Assembly: GCF_022690685.1 (NCBI RefSeq)
Contig: NZ_JALCYY010000037.1
Span: 1-53,031, forward strand
Length of the DNA stretch: 53,031 nt
Reading direction: 5' to 3'
Origin: Anaeromyxobacter terrae
GTDB taxonomy: Bacteria; Myxococcota; Myxococcia; Myxococcales; Anaeromyxobacteraceae
Shown here: positions 25,411 through 33,739 of the stretch, in pieces
Layout: each line of letters begins with the position of its first letter
Position numbering within the stretch: position 1 is the first letter of the stretch
Position numbers and translations under genes: made by a program
Notes under the pieces: model-generated
What the model was told of the DNA's origin: nothing
The model's input: the letters and a program-made list of their open reading frames with translations, nothing else
Databases searched by the model: none

Positions 25411-26484
25411 TCAGACCTCCGGCAGCCCCAGCATGACGCGCCGCCCGGCGGTCGGGGCGACCTCCCCCTCCGCGAAGCGCCCCGCGATCCGCTCGCCGCA
25501 GGCGGCGCAGGCGCCGGCCTTCATCCACACCGCGCGCACGGCGTGCCAGTCGCGCTCGATGACGCGCGCGCCGCAGCGCGGGCAGAAGGTGGTCTGGCCG
25601 TCGGGGTCGTGCACGTTGCCGGTGTAGACGTGGCGGAGGCCCGCGGCGCGGGCGATGGCGCGCGCGCGGGTGAGCGTCGCAGCCGGCGTCCGGGGCCGGT
25701 CGAGCAGCTTGTAGTCCGGGTGGAAGGCCGTGAAGTGCAGGGGCACGTCCGGGCCCATGTGCTCCGCCACCCAGTCGGCGAGCCGACGGGTCTCGTCCGG
25801 CGCGTCGTTGAGGCCGGGGATGAGGAGGTTCGTCACCTCCACCCAGACGTCCGTCTCCTTCGCGAGCCAGGCGAGCGTGTCGAGGACTGGCGCGAGGTGC
25901 GAGAGGGTGACGCGGGCGTAGAACTCCTCGGTGAACGCCTTCAGGTCCACGTTCGTCGCGTCCATGTGGCGGAAGATCTCGGCCCGCGCCTCGCCCGCCA
26001 CGTAGCCGCTCGTCACGAACACCGTGAAGAGGCCGCGCGCGTGCGCCTCCCTGGCGACGTCGATCGCGTACTCCGCCCAGATGATGGGATCGTTGTAGGT
26101 GAAGGCGATGCCCGGCGCACCGCGCGCCACGGCGAGGTCCACCACCCGCTCCGGCGTCCAGCGATCCTCGGAGGCGCGGTCGTCGAGGCGGGCCTTGGAG
26201 ATGTCCCAGTTCTGGCAGAAGCGGCAGCCGAGGCAGCAGCCGGCGGTCCCGAACGAGAGGACGCTCGAGCCCGGCAGGTAGTGCGCGAGCGGCTTCTTCT
26301 CGATGGGATCCACCGCGAACCCGGTGGAGCGGCCGTAACCGGCGGTGACGAGCCGGCCCCCGCGGTTCTGGCGGATGAAGCAGAACCCGGCCTGCCCCTC
26401 CCCGATGCGGCACGCCCGCGGGCAGAGCGTGCAGAGCAACCGTCCGTCGGCGGTGGGCTGCCAGTGGCGCGCCTCGTGGAGCAC
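25411..26484 (-). CDS. amrS: AmmeMemoRadiSam-system radical SAM enzyme
   Basis: 357 residues from GTG 26484; the frame is open far upstream, but the homologous N-terminus begins near LHEARHW and LLCTLCPRACRIGEGQAGFC. The radical-SAM cysteines are in GCCLGCRFCQNWDIS (CxxxCxxC); GIAFTYNDPIIWAEYA, KAFTEEFYARVT, VEVTNLLIPGLND and LHFTAFHPDYKLLD are family hallmarks, and the C-terminus has CxxC pairs (FCPRCGARVIERDWH, ACAACGERIAGRF). The family is named for co-occurrence with Memo and AMMECR1 domains; neither is next to it here. The biological substrate is unknown. Divergent from metH with ~204 bp between. Confidence 0.92.
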   Translation of the reverse strand: MLHEARHWQPTADGRLLCTLCPRACRIGEGQAGFCFIRQNRGGRLVTAGYGRSTGFAVDPIEKKPLAHYLPGSSVLSFGTAGCCLGCRFCQNWDISKARLDDRASEDRWTPERVVDLAVARGAPGIAFTYNDPIIWAEYAIDVAREAHARGLFTVFVTSGYVAGEARAEIFRHMDATNVDLKAFTEEFYARVTLSHLAPVLDTLAWLAKETDVWVEVTNLLIPGLNDAPDETRRLADWVAEHMGPDVPLHFTAFHPDYKLLDRPRTPAATLTRARAIARAAGLRHVYTGNVHDPDGQTTFCPRCGARVIERDWHAVRAVWMKAGACAACGERIAGRFAEGEVAPTAGRRVMLGLPEV

Positions 26485-26645
26485 GCGGTGATCGTAGCGG
26501 CCCGGGCTCGCCGGGGCAGCGGGCGGGCCGGCGGGGCCCCGCCCGCGCGTCCCCCCGCCGCGGGGTCCCGAAGGCGCGTCCCCCGCCCGCGCCGGGTCGT
26601 CCGCGCGCTCGATCGATGCGCACGGCGGTGCTATCAGTCGAGGAC

Positions 26646-26668
26646 GGCCCGCGCCGCTCGCGCGGGCC
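26646..26668 (+). other. Hairpin in the metH leader
   Basis: GGCCCGCGC (26646-26654) and GCGCGGGCC (26660-26668) form a perfect 9-bp stem with a 5-nt loop, ending 20 nt before the metH GTG. It lies just upstream of the RBS and could affect translation or mRNA stability. No cobalamin or SAM riboswitch signature was seen in 26485-26688. A weak TGCTATCAG (extended -10-like) lies at 26629-26637. Confidence 0.4.
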
Positions 26669-26688
26669 TGCCATTTTCGAGGAGCCCC

Positions 26689-29600
26689 GTGACCTTTCGC
26701 GAAGCCATCGACCGCCGCCCCCTCGTGTTCGACGGCGCGATGGGCACCCAGATCCAGCGCCACCAGCTCACCGCCGCCGAGTTCGGCGGCAAGGAGGGCG
26801 CGAACGATCTCCTCACGCTGACGCGGCCCGATCTCGTCGAGGACATCCACGCGCGCTACTTCGCGGCCGGCTGCGACGCCGTCGAGACCAACACGTTCGG
26901 CTCGTCGCGCCTCAAGCTCGACGAGTACGGCCTCGGGCACCGGACCTACGAGGTGAACTTCCGCGCCGCCATCCTCGCCCGCCGCGCCGCGGAGCGCTTC
27001 CAGACCCCCGAGCACCCCCGCTTCGTCGCCGGCTCCATCGGGCCGACCGGGATGCTGCCCTCCTCCTCCGACCCGGCGCTCGGGAACATCACCTCCGACG
27101 CGCTGGAGCGGATCTTCTTCGAGCAGGCGAAGGGGCTCATCGAGGGCGGCGTCGACGCGATCATCATCGAGACCCAGCAGGACATGCTGGAGCTGCGCGC
27201 CGCCGTGCTCGCCGCGGACGCCTGCCGCAGGGAGTGCCTGCGCGACGTCTTCATCATCGCCCAGCCGACGCTCATCGACGCGAACGGCCGGATGCTGCTC
27301 GGCACCGACGTCGGGAGCGCCCTCGCCACGCTCGAGCGGCTCCCGGTCGACGCCGTCGGCCTCAACTGCTCCACCGGCCCCGCCGAGATGCGCGCGGCGG
27401 TGCGCTACCTCGCGGAGCGGTCCTCCCACTACGTCTCGGTCCTCCCGAACGCGGGGATGCCCGAGAACGAGGACGGGCACGCGGTCTACAAGCTCTCGCC
27501 GGACGCCCTCGCCGACGCGCTCGCCGGGTTCATCGCCGAGTACGGCGTGGACATCGTGGGCGGCTGCTGCGGGACGACGCCCGAGCACCTGCGCAAGGTC
27601 GTCGAGCGGGTGCGCGCGCTCCACGCGCCACGGCGCGCCCGGACGCGTCCCGCCGCCGAGCTGTCGAGCGCCATGAAGGCGGTCCCGCTCGCGATGGAGC
27701 CCCGCCCGCTCATCGTGGGCGAGCGGCTCAACAGCCAGGGCTCGAAGAAGGTGAAGGAGCTGCTCCTCGCCGACGACTACCCCGGGCTCGTGCAGATCGC
27801 GCGCGGCCAGGTCGAGGCCGGCGCGCACGTGCTCGACGTGTGCGTGGCGCTCAACGAGCGCGACGACGAGGGCGCGCAGATGCGCACGCTCGCGAAGCTC
27901 CTCGCCCAGTCGGTGGACGCGCCGCTCATGATCGACTCGACCGAGGCGGACGTGGTCGAGGGCGCGCTCAAGGTGTACCCGGGCCGCTGCATCGTGAACT
28001 CGGTGAACCTCGAGAAGTCGGGCGAGCGCGTGAAGCGGGTCCTGCCGCTCGTGCGCCGCTACGGCGCGGCGGTGGTCGCCATGACCATCGACGAGAAGGG
28101 CATGGCCCAGACCGGCGAGCGCAAGGCGGAGGTGGCCCGCCGCACCGTGGCGATCGCGAAGGACTACGGCGTCCCGCCGGACAGCCTGGTGTTCGACGCG
28201 CTCACCTTCACGCTCGCGACCGGCGGCGAGGAGTACCGCCGGAGCGCGCTCGAGACGCTCGAGGGGATCCGCCGCATCAAGGCGGAGAACCCCGGCGTCC
28301 TCACCACCCTCGGCGTCTCGAACGTCTCGTTCGGCCTCGCGAAGAGCGCGCGCGAGGTGGTGAACTCGGTCTTCCTCTACCACGCGGTGCAGGCGGGCCT
28401 CGACCTCGCCATCGTGAACCCGAAGGACATCCGCCCCTACCCCTCCATCGTGGAGGAGGAGCGCGCCCTCGCCGAGGACCTCCTCTTCGACCGACGCCCC
28501 GACGCGCTCGCGCGGCTCATCGCCCACTTCGGCGCGAAGGGCGCGCCGGAGAAGGCGGCGGTGGACCCGCTCGCCGGGGCGGGCGGTAGGAGCGCGGAGG
28601 AGCGGATCCACCTGCAGATCCTCCACCGCCGCCCGGAGGGGATCGAGGCGCTCATCGACGACGCGCTCGCCAGCCGCTCGGCGGTGTCGGTGCTGAACGA
28701 GGTGCTCCTGCCGGCGATGAAGGACGTCGGCGACCGGTTCGGCGCGGGCGAGCTCATCCTGCCGTTCGTGCTGCAGTCGGCGGAGGTGATGAAGAAGGCG
28801 GTCGCCCACCTCGAGCAGTTCCTCGAGAAGAAGGCCGGCTCGACGAAGGGCACGGTCGTGCTCGCCACGGTCTACGGGGACGTGCACGACATCGGCAAGA
28901 ACCTCGTGAAGACCATCCTCTCGAACAACGGCTTCACGGTGCACGACCTCGGCAAGCAGGTGCCGGTCGCGACCATCATCGAGAAGGCGGTCGCCACCAA
29001 CGCCGACGCGATCGGCCTCTCCGCCCTGCTCGTCTCGACCTCCAAGCAGATGCCGTTCTGCGTCGAGGAGCTCGCCCGGCGGAACCTCGCCTTCCCCATC
29101 ATCATCGGCGGCGCGGCCATCAACCGGCGCTTCGGCTACAAGGCCCACTTCACGCAGGGCGGGACGCCGTACGCGGGCGGGGTCTTCTACGCGAAGGACG
29201 CCTTCGAGGGGCTCGAGATCGTCGAGCAGCTCGTCGATCCGGCGAAGCGCGACGCGCTCAAGCACGGGGTGCTGCAGAAGGCCATCGCGAACCGCGACCT
29301 GCCGGCCTCCCCGGCGCCGCCGCCCGCGCCCAGGAAGCGCGCGTCGTCCGTCGCGGCCGCGCCGCGCATCCCGGCGCCGCCGTTCTGGGGACCGCGCGTG
29401 GTGCCCGCCGGGCAGATCGAGCTCGCCGACGTGTGGCCGATGCTGGACCTGCCGGAGCTCTTCAAGCTGCAGTGGGGCGTGAAGGCGAAGGGCGAGGAGT
29501 ACGAGAAGCTCATCCGCGAGGAGTTCGGGCCGAAGCTCGAGGAGCTGAAGAGCGAGGCCCAGGCGCAGGGCTGGCTCGTGCCGAAGGTCGTCTACGGGTA

Positions 29601-30141
29601 CTTCCCCTGCCACGCCGAGGGGAACGACCTCGTGGTGCTCGACCCAGCGCACCGCAAGGCCGAGGTCGCGCGCCTCAGGCTCCCGCGCCAGCCCGACGAC
29701 CGGAACCTCTGCATGGCGGACTGGTTCCGCGAGGAGCGCGGCGCGGACGTGTGCGCCTTCCAGGTCGTCACGGTGGGTGACCAGGCCTCCAGGGTCGCGC
29801 ACGAGGCGCAGGAGCGGGGCGACTACACGCGCGCGCTCTTCCTGCACGGCCTCGCCGTCGAGACCGCCGAGGCCATGGCGGAGTACTGGCACCGCCAGGT
29901 GCGGAAGGAGCTTGGGCTCCCCGACGGTCAGGGCAAGCGCTACTCGCCGGGCTATCCGTCCTGGCCGGACCTCGCCGACCAGCGGCAGCTGTGGAAGCTG
30001 CTCGAGCCCGACCGCACCATCGGCGTCTCGCTCACCGAGGCGAACCAGATGGTCCCGGAGGCGTCGACGTCGGCGATCGTGCTGCACCACCCGGACGCGA
30101 TCTACTTCCTCGTGCGGGGGCTGGAGAGGGCGGCGGGGTAG
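26689..30141 (+). CDS. metH: Cobalamin-dependent methionine synthase
   Basis: 1150 residues from GTG 26689 (GAGGAG at 26679-26684). It methylates homocysteine using methyl-tetrahydrofolate through B12. Four modules are in order: homocysteine domain (1-~300; DGAMGTQIQ, zinc ligands C227 in LNCS and C293/C294 in GGCCGTT), pterin domain (~335-600; IVGERLNSQGSKKVKE), B12 cap and binding domain (~640-880; D731-x-H733 in DVHDIGKN, GLSALLVSTSK) and AdoMet activation domain (~895-1150; ADVWPMLDLPELFKLQWG, RYSPGYPSWPD). It is slightly shorter than the ~1227-residue E. coli enzyme, mostly in linkers, with a Pro/Ala linker near 865-890. Reactivation by SAM should therefore work. A hairpin lies in the leader. 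Confidence 0.97.
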   Translation: MTFREAIDRRPLVFDGAMGTQIQRHQLTAAEFGGKEGANDLLTLTRPDLVEDIHARYFAAGCDAVETNTFGSSRLKLDEYGLGHRTYEVNFRAAILARRAAERFQTPEHPRFVAGSIGPTGMLPSSSDPALGNITSDALERIFFEQAKGLIEGGVDAIIIETQQDMLELRAAVLAADACRRECLRDVFIIAQPTLIDANGRMLLGTDVGSALATLERLPVDAVGLNCSTGPAEMRAAVRYLAERSSHYVSVLPNAGMPENEDGHAVYKLSPDALADALAGFIAEYGVDIVGGCCGTTPEHLRKVVERVRALHAPRRARTRPAAELSSAMKAVPLAMEPRPLIVGERLNSQGSKKVKELLLADDYPGLVQIARGQVEAGAHVLDVCVALNERDDEGAQMRTLAKLLAQSVDAPLMIDSTEADVVEGALKVYPGRCIVNSVNLEKSGERVKRVLPLVRRYGAAVVAMTIDEKGMAQTGERKAEVARRTVAIAKDYGVPPDSLVFDALTFTLATGGEEYRRSALETLEGIRRIKAENPGVLTTLGVSNVSFGLAKSAREVVNSVFLYHAVQAGLDLAIVNPKDIRPYPSIVEEERALAEDLLFDRRPDALARLIAHFGAKGAPEKAAVDPLAGAGGRSAEERIHLQILHRRPEGIEALIDDALASRSAVSVLNEVLLPAMKDVGDRFGAGELILPFVLQSAEVMKKAVAHLEQFLEKKAGSTKGTVVLATVYGDVHDIGKNLVKTILSNNGFTVHDLGKQVPVATIIEKAVATNADAIGLSALLVSTSKQMPFCVEELARRNLAFPIIIGGAAINRRFGYKAHFTQGGTPYAGGVFYAKDAFEGLEIVEQLVDPAKRDALKHGVLQKAIANRDLPASPAPPPAPRKRASSVAAAPRIPAPPFWGPRVVPAGQIELADVWPMLDLPELFKLQWGVKAKGEEYEKLIREEFGPKLEELKSEAQAQGWLVPKVVYGYFPCHAEGNDLVVLDPAHRKAEVARLRLPRQPDDRNLCMADWFREERGADVCAFQVVTVGDQASRVAHEAQERGDYTRALFLHGLAVETAEAMAEYWHRQVRKELGLPDGQGKRYSPGYPSWPDLADQRQLWKLLEPDRTIGVSLTEANQMVPEASTSAIVLHHPDAIYFLVRGLERAAG

Positions 30142-30492
30142 AACGCGGCCCCGTCACATCTGTCCCGCAGACAGCCGGGCGGAGAAGCTTCGCGCGCCGC
30201 TGGCGACGCGATGAGGCCCTATCCAGCTGGAGTGGGATTGCGGGTCGGCTTCGTTCTGCGCAGGCGACGATGAAGCGGCCAGGCGGCGTGGGCGTGACCG
30301 AGGGTGTGTCTCGTGCTCTACTGACCGTGACGGACCGCGCTGAAGGGAATCGACGTTGGCCTGCCTGCGGGCCCGAGCACTCGCGCGACCGGACGGGAAG
30401 TGTCCGCGGTGCGTCGCAGGCGGTGCGCCTTGCGGCGATCGCAGCGCGCGCCCATGTGCGCCCAGCGCGGGCGCCTACCTCGGGAGGGGAAC
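30142..30492 (+). other. Non-coding gap, no recognised feature
   Basis: 351 bp between metH and the zinc-ribbon gene. Short open frames occur in several phases, but none has an RBS plus coding bias. Base use is a little less GC-extreme than in flanking genes. I see no tRNA, repeat or transposon end. GGAGGGGA at 30483-30490 is the RBS of the next gene. Confidence 0.5.
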
Positions 30493-31644
30493 ATGACGCA
30501 GTGGACCGTCTGCCGGGCGTGCGGCCTGCGCCACTCCCGAGGGCAGGACAAGTGCCCGCGGTGCAGGTCCCGCGCTGAGGGAGCCCCGGCCCGCGCGACC
30601 TCCGCCTCCCCGGCCACCGCGGCGTCGCGGACGGCTCCGACGAGCGAGCCAGCTTGCCGCGCGCGCCGATCATCACGTCTCTCGACCATCCTGGCGCTCG
30701 TCAGTACGGCGGTGCTCCTGGCAGCAGCGAACAGGGCCGGTCGATGCGGTGGCACGGAGGCCGTGCGTCACGTCCACTGGCGCGATCCCGCGCTCCTGAG
30801 GGCCGAGGAGGAGCTCGAGGCCCAGCTCCGGACGCTTCGGGCGTTGGAACGATCGCTGGAGCCACTGAGGGCCACGGCCGCCGAGGACGAGCGCGCCCTG
30901 AAGCAGCGTGCTGCCGCGCTCGCGCGCGCCGTCGGTGGCCTCGAGGACGTGGTCGTGGCCGCCGGGCTCGAGCTCGAGGAGCGGCTCCCCGCGCGGAAGA
31001 ACGGACGGTGGACCACCACCTCGGTCCGCGTGCGAACTGGCCCCAAGCCGGCCGAGCTGCTGGACCTCGTGGGGCGGATCTCGCTCCCGGAGGGAGCCTG
31101 GCTGGAGGCGGCGAGATGCACAGGCGCTGGCTGCAGCTTGGTTCTCTCGGCTGCCACGAGGGAGGAGCCGCAGCGATCACCGACTGCCGCTCGGCCACGC
31201 CAGCTGCCCCCGAAGCCGTGGTGGCCCCCCAGCGCCAAGGTCTGGGACCGGGTCCGTCAGGCCAGCGAGGAGTGCACGCGCCTCACGACGGCGGTCAACG
31301 AGCTGAACGTGCTCAGGGAGACGCAGCAGGCAGGCACGCTGGTGGAGCTTGTCATCGGGGCGACGCGCAACGAGGAGCATCGCACCGTGATCGCCCGTGC
31401 CGTCGGCGCCGCCCTGGCCGCGGGGATGACCGAGGTAGAGGTGATGCGGCGCCCCGAGGGGTTGCACGTCTCCGTGCCCCAGCGGTCCGCCGCGCTCAGG
31501 TCCCGGCTAGACGACCTCGGCCGCATCTCGGAGGAGCGCTCCACCAAGTCCGCCACGACGTACGTCCTGACGTTGGGACGCGGCCAGGTGCGGTCGGTCG
31601 GCTGGTCCACCGACCTGCCCGCCGGCTACTCATCGGGTTTCTGA
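30493..31644 (+). CDS. Hypothetical membrane protein: zinc ribbon, one TM helix, coiled coil
   Basis: 383 residues from ATG 30493, preceded closely by GGAGGGGA. The N-terminus is a zinc ribbon (Cys7, Cys10, Cys21, Cys24: CRACG then CPRC). After a Ser/Thr/Ala linker comes one hydrophobic helix (~64-80, ILALVSTAVLLAAA). Residues ~90-145 are heptad-like (EEELEAQLRTLRALERSLEP) and a second helical part lies at ~245-275. The rest is mixed alpha/beta and unrecognised. This looks like a cytoplasmic metal-binding head anchored by one helix with a large outer domain. Codon use is less biased than in neighbours (more A/T third positions), which may mean recent acquisition. Function unknown. Confidence 0.7.
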   Translation: MTQWTVCRACGLRHSRGQDKCPRCRSRAEGAPARATSASPATAASRTAPTSEPACRARRSSRLSTILALVSTAVLLAAANRAGRCGGTEAVRHVHWRDPALLRAEEELEAQLRTLRALERSLEPLRATAAEDERALKQRAAALARAVGGLEDVVVAAGLELEERLPARKNGRWTTTSVRVRTGPKPAELLDLVGRISLPEGAWLEAARCTGAGCSLVLSAATREEPQRSPTAARPRQLPPKPWWPPSAKVWDRVRQASEECTRLTTAVNELNVLRETQQAGTLVELVIGATRNEEHRTVIARAVGAALAAGMTEVEVMRRPEGLHVSVPQRSAALRSRLDDLGRISEERSTKSATTYVLTLGRGQVRSVGWSTDLPAGYSSGF

Positions 31645-31839
31645 CCGCTGCAGCCTCGAGAGCGATGCGGCAGGTCCTACCCCTCTTCGTTCCTCAGGCA
31701 GTCTCAGCTGGCTCGGCACCCGGCGGCGCTACCTCGCGGCCGCCGCGGCACGACCCCCGACCGGGAGTGGCACACCCCGCCCGCCTCCGAAACCACGCTG
31801 CTCCGGGGCGGCCCTGAGCGTCGGCGCCCGGAGCGGAAG

Positions 31840-32661
31840 ATGCCTGACGAGCGGTCGGTGCACGACGTGTGGGCGGTTGGAGCGGCGTACGAGGCGTACG
31901 TCGGCCGCTGGAGCCGGCTCGTCGCGCGCGAGTTCGTCGGCTGGCTCGGCGTACCGCCTCACCGGCGCTGGCTCGACGTCGGGTGCGGCGCTGGCGCGCT
32001 CGTCGACGCGATCGCCGGAGGCGCCGAGCCGAGCGCGGTGCTGGGAATCGATCGCTCGAGCAGGTTCGCCGCGCACGCACGCGCAGCCGTGACGGACGCG
32101 AGGGCGGCGTTCGGAGTCGGGGACGCCCGGGCGCTGCCCGTCGCATCCGCTCGGTTCGACGCCGTCGTCTCCGGGCTGGTCCTGAACTTCGTGCCGGAGG
32201 CGGCGCGCATGGTCGCGGAGATGGCGCGCGCCGGACGGCCGGGGAGCACGATCGCGCTGTACGTGTGGGACTACGCCGCCGGGATGGAGCTCGTGCGCCG
32301 GTTCTGGGACGCAGCGAAGGAGCGGCATCCCGGGGCGGCTCCTCTCGACGAGGGCGAGCGCTTTCCGATCTGCGCGCCCGCGCCGCTCCGGGCGCTGCTC
32401 GATGCGGCGGGCCTCTCGGGGATCGCCTCGCGCGCCGTCGACGTCCCCATGCACTTCCGCGACTTCGACGACCTGTGGTCCCCGTTCCTCGGCGGGCAGG
32501 GCCCGGCGCCGGCGTACGTCATGTCGCTTCCGGAGGACCACCGCGCCGCGCTGCGCGAGGGGTTCCGCCGGATGCTGCCGGTCGAGGCGGACGGATCCAT
32601 CCGGCTCACCGCACGCGCATGGGCCGTGCGTGGGTCCAAGCCGGGCAGGAGCGCGCGTTGA
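31840..32661 (+). CDS. Class I SAM-dependent methyltransferase (Methyltransf_11 type)
   Basis: 273 residues. Motif I is RRWLDVGCGAGALVDAIA, motif II LGIDRSSRFAAHAR, then VGDARALPVASARFDAVVSG (motif post-I/II region) and LVLNFVPEAARMVAEMARAG, as in UbiE/COQ5-like enzymes of small-molecule metabolism. The N-terminus (AYEAYVGRWSRLVAREFVGWL) is typical of a large family of uncharacterised bacterial methyltransferases. The substrate cannot be inferred. It stands apart from its neighbours: a 195-bp non-coding stretch with no visible feature before it, and a convergent winged-helix gene after it. Confidence 0.88.
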   Translation: MPDERSVHDVWAVGAAYEAYVGRWSRLVAREFVGWLGVPPHRRWLDVGCGAGALVDAIAGGAEPSAVLGIDRSSRFAAHARAAVTDARAAFGVGDARALPVASARFDAVVSGLVLNFVPEAARMVAEMARAGRPGSTIALYVWDYAAGMELVRRFWDAAKERHPGAAPLDEGERFPICAPAPLRALLDAAGLSGIASRAVDVPMHFRDFDDLWSPFLGGQGPAPAYVMSLPEDHRAALREGFRRMLPVEADGSIRLTARAWAVRGSKPGRSAR

Positions 32662-32729
32662 TTCGCGACTCTCGTCTCGCGGCCGGCCCCGCCGAGCACG
32701 AGCCGGCCTGATCGCCGACGCCTCTGGGC

Positions 32730-33164
32730 TCAGCGCCCCGACCTCTTCGCGCCTCGCAGCCGGAAGGCCTCCGCGAAGGTGCGCAGCGCCGACCTGCGGA
32801 TCCGGCTCATCGCGTTCGCGCTCATGAGATCGATCACCGCCACGCGGCGCTCGGCGTACGCGCGGGCGAGCCGGCCGACGACGTCGGCGGTGGCCGGATC
32901 GGCTGGCGCGTAGCGGTAGCTCCGCTCGCTCCGCCCCGTGGCCGAGAGGAGCCCCCGCCCGGCGAGCTCGTCGAGCGAGCGCTCCGCCGACGCGAGCGGG
33001 AGCCGGAGGGCCTCCGCGACGCGCGCCGCCGTGAAGGGCCCCGCCGCCTCGCGCCGCAGGAGCAGCAGGACCTCGAGCTGCTCGTAGGAGTCCACGCAGG
33101 CGAGCATGAACGCCTGGATGTCGGCCGCGATCTCGTCGGACAAAGCGGCGCGCAGACTATGCAC
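32730..33164 (-). CDS. Winged-helix DNA-binding protein, hypothetical regulator
   Basis: 144 residues from GTG 33164, chosen since the conserved-looking part begins at LRAALSDEIAADIQAFML; the frame stays open to 33296 but that extension is basic and unlike a domain. A helix-turn-helix is suggested by AARVAEALRLPLASAERSLDEL, followed by a wing (GLLSATGRSERSYRYAP) and a C-terminal helix (AYAERRVAVIDLMSANAM), as in small MarR/PadR-like or DUF-type regulators of myxobacteria. Targets unknown. A TGACGTCA palindrome 10 nt upstream could be an autoregulatory operator. Convergent with the methyltransferase. Confidence 0.7.
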   Translation of the reverse strand: MHSLRAALSDEIAADIQAFMLACVDSYEQLEVLLLLRREAAGPFTAARVAEALRLPLASAERSLDELAGRGLLSATGRSERSYRYAPADPATADVVGRLARAYAERRVAVIDLMSANAMSRIRRSALRTFAEAFRLRGAKRSGR

Positions 33165-33173
33165 CCGACCATA

Positions 33174-33181
33174 TGACGTCA
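33174..33181. promoter_or_regulatory. TGACGTCA palindrome upstream of winged-helix gene
   Basis: A perfect 8-bp palindrome lies 10 nt upstream of the GTG start of the winged-helix gene, in a local AT-richer patch (CATATGACGTCAAACG). It is a reasonable operator candidate but too short to exclude chance. Confidence 0.25.
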
Positions 33182-33336
33182 AACGTTCCCGGAGGCAGCC
33201 GCGGGTCTTCGCGCGGGCGGACACCCTCGCGGGATCGCTCGTCACGCGCGGGGCCCGACCTCGGGGGGGCGGCCGCTGCGAGGCTCCCTCGGCCACGTGC
33301 TAGAAGACCGCACCCCCGATGTCCTGGGAGGCCATG

Positions 33337-33708
33337 ATGGACGTCAGCCGCCGCGCCCGTTTCATCGAGCACAAGGGGAAGCGCCTCTACCTCATCGACG
33401 CCGAGGGGCTCGGCGCGGACGGCGTCGTCGCCCTCGCCGCGCAGGTCGCGCGAGACGTGCGCTCCCAGCCGCTCGGCTCGGTCCTCACCATCACGAACGC
33501 GAAGAACGTCGTGGCGGACATGAAGCTCATCGAGGCGCTGCGCGCGCTCACCGACGGGAACCGGCCTCACGTGAAGGCGGCGGCCGTGACCGGGCTCTCC
33601 GGCATGCACCGCATGGTGTTCAACACGCTCAAGATCCTCGCCCGGCGCGACTTCCACGTCTTCGACACCGTGGACGAGGCGAAGGAGTTCCTCTCGAAGC
33701 TCGAGTAG
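33337..33708 (+). CDS. Hypothetical STAS/SpoIIAA-like small protein
   Basis: 123 residues from ATG 33337, placed 5 nt after GGGAGG (33326-33331); ATGs at 33334 and 33319 are in frame but badly spaced. The pattern of strands and helices (RARFIEHKGKRLYLIDAEGL, SVLTITNAKNVVADMKLIEAL, KAAAVTGLSGMHRMVFNTL, DFHVFDTVDEAKEFLSKL) resembles STAS or SpoIIAA-like folds, which bind partner proteins or lipids. This is fold-level resemblance only; no phosphorylatable Ser motif of anti-sigma antagonists is evident. It converges on the M16 operon 31 bp away. Confidence 0.75.
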   Translation: MDVSRRARFIEHKGKRLYLIDAEGLGADGVVALAAQVARDVRSQPLGSVLTITNAKNVVADMKLIEALRALTDGNRPHVKAAAVTGLSGMHRMVFNTLKILARRDFHVFDTVDEAKEFLSKLE

Positions 33709-33739
33709 GAGCGCCTCGTCCGCGCCGGCGCGCGGTCGC

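Noticed and set aside
26485-26688. Cobalamin or SAM riboswitch before metH
   Set aside because: No B12-box or conserved SAM-riboswitch core was recognised; only a short hairpin.
26485-30090. Minus-strand frame continuous with amrS, ~1,200 extra codons
   Set aside because: It is antisense to metH, full of Arg/His/Leu; amrS homology begins only at 26484.
30250-30578. Short plus frames in the gap after metH
   Set aside because: No RBS with proper spacing and no domain; the ATG at 30493 in another frame has a strong RBS and a zinc ribbon.
33165-33296. N-terminal extension of the winged-helix protein to 33296
   Set aside because: Arg/Pro-rich and unlike a domain, and it would cover the likely operator.
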